A stretch of 64,000 nucleotides of DNA from Christiangramia sp. OXR-203 (GTDB lineage Bacteria; Bacteroidota; Bacteroidia; Flavobacteriales; Flavobacteriaceae). The DNA is taken from the NCBI RefSeq assembly GCF_034372165.1, contig NZ_CP139698.1, positions 558,001-622,000 on the forward strand. Direction: 5' to 3'. Below, in pieces: positions 19,101 through 27,012 of the stretch (its first letter is position 1; every line of letters starts with the position of its first letter). A program made the translations under genes and the position numbers. Under the pieces are notes generated by a model. It was not told the origin of the DNA. It ran no database searches and was given only the letters and a program-made list of their open reading frames with translations.

Positions 19101-21263
19101 AATACTAGAATCGCGATTTGGATTCGTATAAAATGCAAATAACGATGCGCCAATCTGATCAAAATCATTTCCAAGATTGCTTTCTATCCTTCCACCAGTT
19201 TCACCATTGAAATCAAATCTTCCAAATAGAGCTGGAATTATATTTTCAGGATTCTGAATGTTAGGTAGTACGATATCTTCTAATTCACTTAGACAAAGTG
19301 TTCCAGAAATATCTTGACCTGCATTGCGGCCTTGAATAACTTCTATAGTAAAAGTGGTTTCCATTGTACCAGAAACACAATCTAACGAATCATCAACAGT
19401 ATAGGTTATTGTAACGTTTCCTGGTGCTACTGTTGAAGGATCAAAAGAATTGTTTGATACTCCCTCGCCCGAGAAAGTTCCGCCAGCAGTTGCATTAGAA
19501 TCATTGTTGTTCAGTAAAGTAAGATCAATTGATTCTTCATTTGAGCAAACATTCTGAATATTATCAAAACTACCTGCGTTAGCATTCTCACCTTCAATAA
19601 CTGTTCGGCTTAGCTCAATAGATTCTGAGCAACCATTGTCAATATTGGCGATAAAGGTAGCAGTAAATGTATCGATGTTATTTTGATTATATTGATCGAT
19701 CACGGCTTGAATAGCTCCCGCCTCGAATTGTCCTGAAGGAACATTACCACCAAAATTCTCTAAAAATAAATCTTCAATATCTTCTGGGATTGCATTAACC
19801 AATGCAGGAATATCATCATTGCATAAAGGTGCAAGCTCAACTAATTCAAAATCTGCTCCTTCAAAAACAGTTACTTCCAGATTTGCTGAATCCTCACAGC
19901 TTGTTCCGTCACCTACGGTGTAAGTTATATTGAAGGTAACTTCATCAGAAGTATTATTTAAATCATCGGCAATAGCTGAAGGTAAAGGAGAAAACTCACC
20001 ATTTTGATCAGCGTCATCACTAAGAAGTCCTATTAGGTAAGCTTCAACTTGAGCTGTAGTAATATTATCTCCAAGATCAGATCTACATAATGTATTGTCA
20101 AGACTATTCTCACCAGCCTCAAAGGTTTCAAAAACAGTCAATTCAATTTCTACTGTATCTATGCAACCTTCTTCAGTAGTAAAAGTTGCTAGTGTGGTAA
20201 AAGTTTGGAAAGGATTGCCGCTATAGGCAGTCACAATACTTTGTATAGATGGACTAAAGCTTACATTTGAAGGTAAATCTCTACCAGCAACTAAGCTCAA
20301 AAAGACTGCAGTAGGAGACTGGGTCTCTAAGCGAGTTTGTAAATCATCCTGGCATATTGATTCCGAAACATCTGGTCCAGCTTCAAAATTCGCAAGTTCT
20401 ACCACCACTCTCGCTCTCTCACTCATTCGTGTTTCGCATGGAGGGAATGGGTCATTTCTATCATTTACAATTTGAGTAGCGAAATAGTCTTCACCATTAA
20501 TCAATTCTACATCATCAGCTAAAGGTGAGTTAGAATTCATACTTCTGTACCACCTAATAGTTTGAGTATTAGGTTCAGTTCCAGATGCAACTAGGTCTGC
20601 AACCGTAGCACCTTCACAAAGTGTTTGAGTAGCTTCGGCGCTAGGAGTTGGAGCTTCCGTAGGACTGTACCCTACTGCAGCTCTAGTCGAAGGACAATTT
20701 CCAGCAACAGAACTTACTTGTCCTACAAAGTAACTCTGTCCGGGAGTTAATTCTTGTGAGTCTGGTAATGGCGTAGTTCCAAATTCCTCTTCATATACTT
20801 CCAGCTGATAGTCTGTATCTGCTATGAATTCATCCTCAAGATCTCCTGCTGTAAAATTAGAAGAGATACAAGGTGATAAGGAAAAATCATCTCTACCGGG
20901 AAAAATGGTATTTTCAGGAGTTGGAGCAGCATTTACAGTAACACTTACTGCAACTCTCTCGCAATCTTCTGTCGTGCTTCCAACAAAATAGGTGACTCCA
21001 TTTGTTAACAGTTCGTCATCGTTAATAGGATCTGTGTCATTTTCAGTGTCCGCTGTTTCGAAAATAGCTGTGTTTGTTCCACTTCTTTGGATGTCATCTA
21101 CGGTTTCTAGGTAACAGAATGATTGTTGGTTTCCGGCAGTATTGCTGTCTTCGTCCGTTACGGTAGCGCAGACTTGTCCATAGGAGGACAGAGTACCAAA
21201 AATTAAGGATAAAGCAAAGAGGTAAAAAACTTTCCCCTTAAACCTTAAAGTAAAATTTTGCAT
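16185..21263 (-). CDS. Large T9SS-secreted repeat protein with type B sorting domain (adhesin-like)
   Basis: A 1692-residue protein. A signal peptide (about 1-29, ending SSYGQ) is followed by Ig-like modules with recurring Cys and the ending FTITV or LTVF. About thirteen units of 80-105 residues run from about residue 290 to 1440, in two kinds: one with LCNADIPGLVNNIP-type starts, one with a GGTFSGEGV-type core. The last 95 residues (from about 1597) form the gliding-motility-associated type B domain: IPEGISPNGDQLNDDF, IYNRWGDSVYKG, NWDGTSNQG and final GKVYLSR. It is therefore predicted to be moved through the outer membrane by T9SS and held at the surface. No catalytic domain was recognised. 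It leads the operon with its SprF-like and OmpA partners. Confidence 0.9.
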   Translation of the reverse strand: MQNFTLRFKGKVFYLFALSLIFGTLSSYGQVCATVTDEDSNTAGNQQSFCYLETVDDIQRSGTNTAIFETADTENDTDPINDDELLTNGVTYFVGSTTEDCERVAVSVTVNAAPTPENTIFPGRDDFSLSPCISSNFTAGDLEDEFIADTDYQLEVYEEEFGTTPLPDSQELTPGQSYFVGQVSSVAGNCPSTRAAVGYSPTEAPTPSAEATQTLCEGATVADLVASGTEPNTQTIRWYRSMNSNSPLADDVELINGEDYFATQIVNDRNDPFPPCETRMSERARVVVELANFEAGPDVSESICQDDLQTRLETQSPTAVFLSLVAGRDLPSNVSFSPSIQSIVTAYSGNPFQTFTTLATFTTEEGCIDTVEIELTVFETFEAGENSLDNTLCRSDLGDNITTAQVEAYLIGLLSDDADQNGEFSPLPSAIADDLNNTSDEVTFNITYTVGDGTSCEDSANLEVTVFEGADFELVELAPLCNDDIPALVNAIPEDIEDLFLENFGGNVPSGQFEAGAIQAVIDQYNQNNIDTFTATFIANIDNGCSESIELSRTVIEGENANAGSFDNIQNVCSNEESIDLTLLNNNDSNATAGGTFSGEGVSNNSFDPSTVAPGNVTITYTVDDSLDCVSGTMETTFTIEVIQGRNAGQDISGTLCLSELEDIVLPNIQNPENIIPALFGRFDFNGETGGRIESNLGNDFDQIGASLFAFYTNPNRDSSITIEGQYTVGNDTDNCGSDVSNFVITIIDGDLVDAGSDNTDNTLCNADIPGLVNNIPTDVENLYFDLLEAGVPQNGTFNPSIEELIADYNSDNFQTFSTTYTIGTEGCGDSVELAITVVDPGQAIAEANDDIINVCSSETSFNLNAALSENSTLGGTFFLNEEEFEGNIFDASTVEDGVYSFTYTVSSEDADCIEGSATANFTIDVTSDFDFGNDITTILCDSEVPDDLDPSTIDQFYMSLVAELPSGGTFETSAEDILTQYNNNPIDTFTRIYTVSSGECQGSVTVSVTIQEEGPANAGDIADQTVCSDSGMINLADFLTADSSVGGTFSGEGVENNMFGASMEAGDYLITYSVTDTAPCVIEGTESSTTFSITIVEPGIAIAEAANDSINICTSENSYNLNDALSQDSTLGGTFVLNGEEFDGNIFDATMVENGEYVFTYNVSSDDADCIEGSASADFTINVTSETFDAGEDVNATVCSVGLDSNPTIVEVRNYFLNILSEGVPTDGTFNPSIENIRQAYLENQIGTFATTYTVGNGGCEDSAELVIIVVDEIAAEIGTIENPTPICRNAEDVDLFSYLPEDANLNGTFEGYEDGTFSPTMMGEGDFEITYTLTEDSPCTTGEASATFTITVQDAAFAGMDMDIAVCQNDGVQNLFDFLSVDADTDGEFTLEDGTVVTDGMMNPSAFDAATYTVTYTVAAINDCGDDTAEFTITVQEVGDAPVVGDATFCAILDPTGADLTAGSEDLTFYTDADLTMMVAEDAPLTEGTYYVTQRGEAGCESVATTFNVIITDPGTPTIEDANQTFCQFDDPTIADLNDAIDQTSNVTWYASADSTDPLSTGTALQDGVTYFASLYDPASDCDSSQRLAVNVSLECDFFIPEGISPNGDQLNDDFEIRYIEDFYPNYTIEIYNRWGDSVYKGNANTPNWDGTSNQGSFGDGLLPVGVYFYYLDFKDGSTEPRRGKVYLSR
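17703..17962 (-). repeat. Recently duplicated adhesin repeat, copy 2
   Basis: Encodes a unit from AIAEAANDSINIC to FTINVTS. It is much more similar to the unit at 18479-18738 (about three quarters identical by eye) than to the other units, so it arose by a recent segmental duplication. The two lie about 776 bases apart. Confidence 0.7.
18479..18738 (-). repeat. Recently duplicated adhesin repeat, copy 1
   Basis: Encodes the unit from AIAEANDDIINVC to FTIDVTS, the near-twin of the unit at 17703-17962. Shared blocks include NSTLGGTF/DSTLGGTF and DADCIEGSA. Confidence 0.7.
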
Positions 21264-21434
21264 AGGCTAGGTGTTAATTATTAAATAAATTCGGTTAAAA
21301 TAAAGTTGCACAAATATTAAAATAATTTTTAATATGCACAGTTAATTTAAGAAACATCTTAACGTTTGGCTCGTGATTTGCTATTTATTGCATCTCAGGT
21401 GTTTATACCTTATAAATTTACTAATATTTTCTAT

Positions 21435-22313
21435 ATGTTAACAAAAAACAGGATTACGCTTTTTTTAGTTATGCTAATGATGTCAATTACCTACGCTCAG
21501 TCCGATATTTCCACAGCAGAAAAGTTACTGAACTCTGGCGATGATAAGGAAGCTGAAATTCTGCTTCTTGAACATGATTCTGAACTAAAGGCCATTGAAT
21601 TATTAGGTGATATTTATAGCTTCAGAAAAAATTGGGATATGGCGATCTCTAAGTATGAGCAACTTGTAAAAGCGAAGCCAAACAATAGTAATTATAATTT
21701 CAAATTAGGCGGAGCATTGGGGATGAAAGCCTATTATGGATCAAAATTTCAGGCAGCCATGCTTATTGGTGATGTTAAAAAACACCTTTTAAAAGCTGCT
21801 GAGCTGGATCCAAATCACTCTGAATCAAGGCGGGCGCTGGTAGAACTCTATATGCAGATTCCAGGATTTGTAGGAGGAAGCCAGACAATGGCAGAAAGTT
21901 ACGCATCAGAACTTCATAGAATAAATGAATTGGATGGTCTTTTAGCAGACGCTTACATCTATAAATTCCTGGACTACCAAAAGCTCGCAGAGACTAAATA
22001 CGAAGCTGCAATTAAACTCTCCAGAAGAAAACCGGAGTTGATCACAAGAAACTATTTAAATTATGAACTTGCTGAAGTTGCGGCAATCTACTCGATTGAA
22101 CTGGATCATGGCCAAAGTCTTGTCAAGTGTTACATTGAAAACTACGGTTATAAAGACATCAAAGATCCTTCCTGGGCTTATTATAGATGGGCTCAGATAG
22201 AGAGGTTAAATAAAAATCAGGACGTCGCTTTGAATTATATCAAAAAATCATTGGAGATTGCACCTAACTTCGATAAAGCACTTATCGAGAAGCAGAAAAT
22301 TCAGAGAATGTAA
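21435..22313 (+). CDS. Exported tetratricopeptide-repeat protein
   Basis: A 292-residue protein. A signal peptide (MLTKNRITLFLVMLMMSITYAQS) precedes paired helices of TPR type, e.g. SKYEQLVKAKPNNSNYNFKLG, AAELDPNHSESRRALVELY and a final KKSLEIAPNFDKALIEK. TPR proteins are protein-binding scaffolds; here it would act in the periplasm or at the envelope. ATG at 21435 is chosen because it begins the signal peptide; the frame extends to a TTG at 21366 without sense as a protein start. Partner unknown. The mpl-like gene follows after 43 bases. Confidence 0.75.
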   Translation: MLTKNRITLFLVMLMMSITYAQSDISTAEKLLNSGDDKEAEILLLEHDSELKAIELLGDIYSFRKNWDMAISKYEQLVKAKPNNSNYNFKLGGALGMKAYYGSKFQAAMLIGDVKKHLLKAAELDPNHSESRRALVELYMQIPGFVGGSQTMAESYASELHRINELDGLLADAYIYKFLDYQKLAETKYEAAIKLSRRKPELITRNYLNYELAEVAAIYSIELDHGQSLVKCYIENYGYKDIKDPSWAYYRWAQIERLNKNQDVALNYIKKSLEIAPNFDKALIEKQKIQRM

Positions 22314-22334
22314 TATTCAGCCCTCCATTACTTT

Positions 22335-22342
22335 TATATTTG
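22335..22342 (+). promoter_or_regulatory. Possible -7 box of the mpl-like gene
   Basis: TATATTTG matches TAnnTTTG and lies 14 bases before the ATG at 22357, which would give a very short leader. No -33 TTTG is seen. Confidence 0.4.
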
Positions 22343-22356
22343 TACAAATCTTTTCC

Positions 22357-23709
22357 ATGAACATACATTTTATAGCCATCGGTGGTAGTGCAATGCATAG
22401 TCTTGCGATCGCGCTTCAGCGAAAGGAATATCATATTACTGGCAGTGATGACGCTATCTTTGAACCTTCCAGATCGCGTCTTGAAAACGAAAATATACTT
22501 CCGCAGAAAATGGGATGGGATGCTTCTAAAATAACTTCAAATCTGGATGCTGTTATTTTAGGAATGCATGCACGGGAAGATAATCCGGAGTTAACAAAGG
22601 CGAAGGAGCTGGGTATTAGGATATACAGTTATCCCGAATTTATATTCGAACAATCAAAGAATAAGACTCGGGTAGTTATAGGCGGTTCACATGGTAAAAC
22701 CAGTATTACCTCAATGATCCTGCATGTGATGAATTACCATAACAGGGAAATTGATTACATGGTAGGTGCAACTCTCGAAGGTCTGGACAATCCTGTTCAT
22801 TTGACCCAGGAGAATGATTTTATTGTTATAGAAGGAGACGAATATTTAAGTTCTGCAATCGATAGACGACCAAAATTTCATCTTTATCAACCAAATATTG
22901 CCTTGCTGAGCGGTATCGCATGGGATCATATTAATGTATTCCCAACGTATCAAAATTATGTAGAGCAATTTAAAATCTTCATCAATTCTATCGTTAATGG
23001 CGGAATACTGGTTTACAATGAGGAAGATCAAACGGTAAAGGAGCTTGCAGAGACTACGGAAAATCCCATTAGAAAGCATCCATATTATACCCCAGATTAT
23101 CATACAGAAGATAATACTACGATACTTGATGCTCCGGAAGGTGAATTGCCTCTGGAGATATTTGGTAAGCACAATATGAATAATCTCGCAGGATCAAAAT
23201 GGATCTGCCAGCATATGGGTATTGATGAGGATGACTTTTACGAAGCTATTGCCACATTTAAGGGTGCTTCGAAAAGACTGGAAAAAGTTGCTGAAACCTC
23301 CAATGGAATCATTATTAAGGATTTCGCACATAGTCCATCCAAAGTTGCTGCTACTACTGCGGCAGTTAAAGAACAGTATCCAAACAGGAAATTGATTGCC
23401 TGCCTGGAGTTGCATACTTACTCAAGCTTAAATGCAGACTTTTTAAAGGAATATAAGAATACTTTAGAAAAGGCTGATGAAGCGCTTGTTTTCTATTCTC
23501 CTGATGCGGTTGCGATAAAAAAACTGGATGATGTTTCTGAAGACCAGATTGAACATGCTTTTCAGAAGCAAGGTTTGAAAGTATATACAAGTCCTGAAAA
23601 TTTCGAGGCTGAGCTGAAGGATTTAGGTTTTAACAATTCTGTATTACTAATGATGAGCAGTGGTAATTATGGCGGTTTGGATATGGAATCTTTAAAAGAA
23701 CTTATCTAA
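22357..23709 (+). CDS. mpl: Mur ligase family protein, Mpl-like (UDP-MurNAc:tripeptide ligase)
   Basis: A 450-residue Mur ligase. HFIAIGGSAMHSLA (4-17) is the N-terminal UDP-binding loop; GGSHGKTS (109-116) is the ATP P-loop; EGDEYLSSAIDRRPKF is the Mpl/MurC-type middle motif; DFAHSPSK begins the C-terminal domain. Mpl re-attaches recycled L-Ala-D-Glu-meso-Dap tripeptide to UDP-MurNAc in the cytoplasm. MurC is the nearest alternative, but EGDEY with DRRPKF and lack of division-cluster neighbours favour Mpl. The frame extends to 22258, but that overlaps the TPR gene; ATG at 22357 gives the family N-terminus. Confidence 0.88.
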   Translation: MNIHFIAIGGSAMHSLAIALQRKEYHITGSDDAIFEPSRSRLENENILPQKMGWDASKITSNLDAVILGMHAREDNPELTKAKELGIRIYSYPEFIFEQSKNKTRVVIGGSHGKTSITSMILHVMNYHNREIDYMVGATLEGLDNPVHLTQENDFIVIEGDEYLSSAIDRRPKFHLYQPNIALLSGIAWDHINVFPTYQNYVEQFKIFINSIVNGGILVYNEEDQTVKELAETTENPIRKHPYYTPDYHTEDNTTILDAPEGELPLEIFGKHNMNNLAGSKWICQHMGIDEDDFYEAIATFKGASKRLEKVAETSNGIIIKDFAHSPSKVAATTAAVKEQYPNRKLIACLELHTYSSLNADFLKEYKNTLEKADEALVFYSPDAVAIKKLDDVSEDQIEHAFQKQGLKVYTSPENFEAELKDLGFNNSVLLMMSSGNYGGLDMESLKELI

Positions 23710-23744
23710 TGCTACTATTAGCTCATATTGATTTATTTTAGAGT

Positions 23745-24440
23745 ATGAGCGAAAATTCATCGAAAAGTATTAAAACATGGGCGGAAGATGATCGTCCACG
23801 AGAGAAGCTTTTATCTAAGGGGCGTCTGGCCTTGAGCGATTCAGAATTACTGGCAATTCTTATTGGTTCTGGTAGTAGGAACGAATCAGCTGTTGAGCTG
23901 TCAAAAAGAATTCTTGCGCAGTCTGAAAATAATCTCAATCAATTGGGAAAGTTCAGCATTGGGCAACTATGTCAATTTAAAGGTATAGGAAATGCAAAGG
24001 CTGTAGTGATCACCGCCGCGCTGGAATTGGGAAGAAGACGACGAGTTGAGGAAACTCTGGAATTAAGTAAAATATCTTCGAGTTCTTCAGTTTACGAGAT
24101 CATGCAGCCCATCATAGGGGAGTTACCTCATGAAGAATTCTGGATCTTATATCTTAATAACAGCAATAAAATCCTGGAGAAATTTCAGATAAGCAAAGGA
24201 GGAATTACCGGGACTCTGGTAGATGTTCGGATAAGCTTAAGAAAAGCTATAGAAATAGGTGCGGTATCTCTTATTCTGACTCACAACCATCCAAGTGGAA
24301 ATTTGCGTCCTAGTGAAGCAGATAAGCAATTAACCCAAAAGCTTAAAACTGCCGCCGAAAGCCTTGATATAAAAATTTTGGATCATATCATTGTTACTGA
24401 AAAGTCATATTTTAGCTTTGCCGACGACGGAATTCTATAA
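23745..24440 (+). CDS. radC: RadC family JAB-domain protein
   Basis: A 231-residue protein. The N-terminal part has a helix-hairpin-helix-like region (FKGIGNAKAVVITAALELGRR); the C-terminal part is a JAB/MPN metalloprotease-like fold with HNHPSG (180-185) and the Ser/Asp of RPSEAD, a complete JAMM metal site. RadC was named for a DNA-repair phenotype in E. coli that was later put in doubt, so the biochemical role is open. It begins 35 bases after mpl and is probably co-transcribed. Confidence 0.93.
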   Translation: MSENSSKSIKTWAEDDRPREKLLSKGRLALSDSELLAILIGSGSRNESAVELSKRILAQSENNLNQLGKFSIGQLCQFKGIGNAKAVVITAALELGRRRRVEETLELSKISSSSSVYEIMQPIIGELPHEEFWILYLNNSNKILEKFQISKGGITGTLVDVRISLRKAIEIGAVSLILTHNHPSGNLRPSEADKQLTQKLKTAAESLDIKILDHIIVTEKSYFSFADDGIL

Positions 24441-24451
24441 GACTTCAATAA

Positions 24452-25741
24452 ATGCTTCTAATTTATACTCAGAAAGTTACACCGCGAATTGTTTACATAT
24501 TCAAGCATTTATGTACACACATTCTAGGGATTCCCATCAACTTCACATCCAAGATCGAAGAGTTTATTGCTCATGACGGTCCAAAATTAAGCTACGGAAA
24601 ACAGGCGCTAGGGAACGAATTTTTTATTCAGAATGTAGATCTTCTCCTGGAGCAGGGTTTTTCAGAAATAGAAATTAAGGTGCAACCTTGGGATGATACG
24701 ATTGGATTTTTTGCCCTGGCAGAATCCAGTGATCTACCCTTTGATATTTTTGCCGCTTCTTTCTATCTACTTAGCAGGTATGAAGAATACCTACCACACG
24801 TTAAAGACGAATTTGGAAGATTCCCGGCATCCGAAAGTATTGCATTTCAGGAAAACTTTCTGCATAAACCAATTGTGGATATCTGGGCTTATAAGTTTCA
24901 GGAAATCCTGATGGAACGTTTCCCACAGTTAGAACATAAAAAAAGAGCTTATCATAATAGCACCATTATTACTTCAGAAAATACATTCATCTTTAAAAAT
25001 AAAGGTTTTCTAAGAAGTTTTGTTGGTCTGCTATCAGACCTTGTGCAGTTTAATATAGGTAAGGTGTTAGATAGATTGCAGGTATGGATCCGAATAAAAT
25101 CAGATCCCAATGATACTTTTGAAGATCTTATTAGCATCATAAGAGAAGATAAGATCGAAACTTTATTCATGTTTCAACTAAGCGATTTTTCGAGGCATGA
25201 TCGAAATATAAGCCATAATAGAATTCCTCACAGAGCGGTAATCAAGTCGGTAGCAGATTATTCGAAAGTTGGATTGTTGATGGGTTATTATGCCATGGAA
25301 GATATCAGAATTCTGCGAAAGGAGAAACTGAGACTAGAGGATATAGTGCATAGTTCAGTAGAACATGCGATGAATCATCAATACAACCTAAGGCTCCCAG
25401 ATCAATACAATAACCTGATTGAGTTGGAGATCAATAATGATTACTCAATGGGTTATCTTGACAAACTTGGTTTTAGGGCTGGTACGAGCACTTCATACCT
25501 ATTTTATGACATTAATATGGAAGTGACCACGCCTCTAAAGGTCCACCCGTATGCGTTCAATTCGAATGTAGTAGCTAAAATGACCCGGAACAAGCTAAAG
25601 GAAGATCTTCGTAGAATCATACTGGAAACAAAGGAAGTTCAAGGAACTTTAAGATCTGTGTTTTCTAATCATGATTTTTCGCAGTATGCAGATTCCAATT
25701 CTTATTATTCAGTATTAAACCAGATTCATGAGATTGACTAA
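24452..25741 (+). CDS. Polysaccharide deacetylase-like protein, probably without catalytic residues
   Basis: A 429-residue protein of the Bacteroidota polysaccharide-deacetylase-like group. The N-terminal domain (TPRIVYIFKHLCTHILGIP; SRYEEYLPHVKDEFGRFPA) is the DUF7033-type region; the C-terminal part follows the NodB-fold layout, with LPDQYNNLIELE and YSMGYLDKLGFRAGTS. The metal-binding Asp pair expected on the first strand reads IITSENTF, and the His expected after VGL reads VGLLMGYYA, so no metal site can be assembled. It may be a binding protein rather than an enzyme. There is no signal peptide. The last 14 bases overlap the next gene. Confidence 0.7.
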   Translation: MLLIYTQKVTPRIVYIFKHLCTHILGIPINFTSKIEEFIAHDGPKLSYGKQALGNEFFIQNVDLLLEQGFSEIEIKVQPWDDTIGFFALAESSDLPFDIFAASFYLLSRYEEYLPHVKDEFGRFPASESIAFQENFLHKPIVDIWAYKFQEILMERFPQLEHKKRAYHNSTIITSENTFIFKNKGFLRSFVGLLSDLVQFNIGKVLDRLQVWIRIKSDPNDTFEDLISIIREDKIETLFMFQLSDFSRHDRNISHNRIPHRAVIKSVADYSKVGLLMGYYAMEDIRILRKEKLRLEDIVHSSVEHAMNHQYNLRLPDQYNNLIELEINNDYSMGYLDKLGFRAGTSTSYLFYDINMEVTTPLKVHPYAFNSNVVAKMTRNKLKEDLRRIILETKEVQGTLRSVFSNHDFSQYADSNSYYSVLNQIHEID

Positions 25742-26417
25742 TATTAAGGACGTATATTTTGATCTTGATCATACGTTGTGGGATTTTGACAAAAATTCTT
25801 CCCTCGCATTTCAGGAAATTTTTGTAGATCAGAAGTTGGAAATAGAGCTTCAGGAATTTTTAAAGATCTATATGCCTATTAACCACCAATACTGGGAATC
25901 TTATCGAAATAATTTGGTTAGTAAAGAGGATCTTAGATACGGCAGGTTGAAAGACAGTTTTGAAGCTTTAAAGTTTGAGGTGAGCGATACTTTAATCTCT
26001 AAAATATCTGAGGATTATATCAATAACCTTCCTAATAATAACCATTTACTGGATGGTGCAGTAGATATTCTAAGGTATCTGTCAGCCTCCTATAATTTGC
26101 ATATTATCACCAATGGTTTTGAGGAGGTTCAGCATTTAAAAATGGAGAAATCTGGCATCCTTAACTATTTTAAAACGGTGACAACTTCAGAAGAAGCAGG
26201 AGTTAAAAAGCCGCATTCGCTCATCTTTGAAAAAGCTATTGAAAAGGGAGTGGGTAAACCCGAAACTTCAGTAATGATAGGAGATAATTTCGAAGCAGAT
26301 ATTTGCGGAGGTCATCAATATGGTATGAAGGTTATCTATCTGGATTCCAGAGAGGGTAATTCCAGGACTGAACATCCCAGGATTCAAAAGTTAAAACAAC
26401 TAAGGGATTATCTATAA
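25728..26417 (+). CDS. YjjG family HAD nucleotidase
   Basis: A 229-residue HAD hydrolase. Motif I is FDLDHTLW with Asp12 and Asp14; motif II is ITNGF; motif III is the Lys in VKKPH; motif IV is GDNFEAD. This order with a helical C1 cap fits YjjG-type pyrimidine 5'-nucleotidases, which remove non-canonical nucleotides. Exact substrate unproven. It overlaps the preceding gene by 14 bases, so translation is probably coupled. Confidence 0.85.
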   Translation: MRLTNIKDVYFDLDHTLWDFDKNSSLAFQEIFVDQKLEIELQEFLKIYMPINHQYWESYRNNLVSKEDLRYGRLKDSFEALKFEVSDTLISKISEDYINNLPNNNHLLDGAVDILRYLSASYNLHIITNGFEEVQHLKMEKSGILNYFKTVTTSEEAGVKKPHSLIFEKAIEKGVGKPETSVMIGDNFEADICGGHQYGMKVIYLDSREGNSRTEHPRIQKLKQLRDYL

Positions 26418-26459
26418 TAATAAAGATTAGGTATTTTCGTAGACTAAGAAAGCTTTCTC

Positions 26460-27011
26460 GTGTCTAGAAAAATCCACATTCCCAAAACAATTGCAGGTCT
26501 GTTTTTACTGGCGCTCTTCACCTCCTGTTTTAAAGATGTAGACCTTAGCCAGACAGAGGATATTCAAATTACTCCAGACATTGATGTCGATATCATTTAT
26601 TACGATCTCAACAAAGATGACTTTCTGGATTCTGACACTGGAGAGTTCACGGCTATCATAAGAGATACGGTCAGGCTTGAATATCTTGATGACAGTTACA
26701 TGCAGGATGGTCTAACCTATGCAGCATTCAGGTTTCGGCATGAAAATAGTTTTCCTTATGCTGTAAGAAGTGAGCTGAATTTTTTAAACGACCGGAACAG
26801 GAAGGAATTTGATGTGAACTATATCATCCCGGCTGGTAGCGATACGATGATCTCTGTAATTGATACGCTTCATATCGTGCAGGAGTCAAATATCAATCAG
26901 GTTAAGAATTCTATAGAACTTGCGGTAGAACTGGAACTTTTAGAGCCTTCTAAAAGTCTTGAAGGGAATTTGAAATTTACATCCAGAGGATTATTCAGAC
27001 TAACTTTTTAA
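26460..27011 (+). CDS. Lipoprotein of unknown function
   Basis: A 183-residue protein. A basic N-terminus and hydrophobic stretch end in LFTSC, a lipobox with Cys23. The body is acidic and predicted beta-rich (VDIIYYDLNKDDFL, TVRLEYLDDS). No family is recognised. Start is GTG at 26460; no ATG precedes the signal sequence. Its stop is one base from the start of the next gene, a beta-barrel-like protein, so the two are probably made together and may work together at the outer membrane. Confidence 0.7.
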   Translation: MSRKIHIPKTIAGLFLLALFTSCFKDVDLSQTEDIQITPDIDVDIIYYDLNKDDFLDSDTGEFTAIIRDTVRLEYLDDSYMQDGLTYAAFRFRHENSFPYAVRSELNFLNDRNRKEFDVNYIIPAGSDTMISVIDTLHIVQESNINQVKNSIELAVELELLEPSKSLEGNLKFTSRGLFRLTF

Positions 27012-27012
27012 C

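Larger units (their letters stand above)
16938..20394 (-). repeat. Tandem Ig-like repeat array in the T9SS adhesin gene
   Basis: About thirteen degenerate repeats of 240-315 bases encode Ig-like units, most starting near an AGxD motif and a Cys, and ending in a hydrophobic strand. Boundaries were set by eye from the translation and are approximate. Confidence 0.7.

Noticed and set aside
16938-20394. Possible CRISPR or non-coding repeat array
   Set aside because: The repeats are long, degenerate and keep one open reading frame, as in an Ig-like protein array.
22258-22356. N-terminal extension of the Mpl-like protein
   Set aside because: It overlaps the TPR gene; the UDP-binding loop of the family begins right after ATG at 22357.
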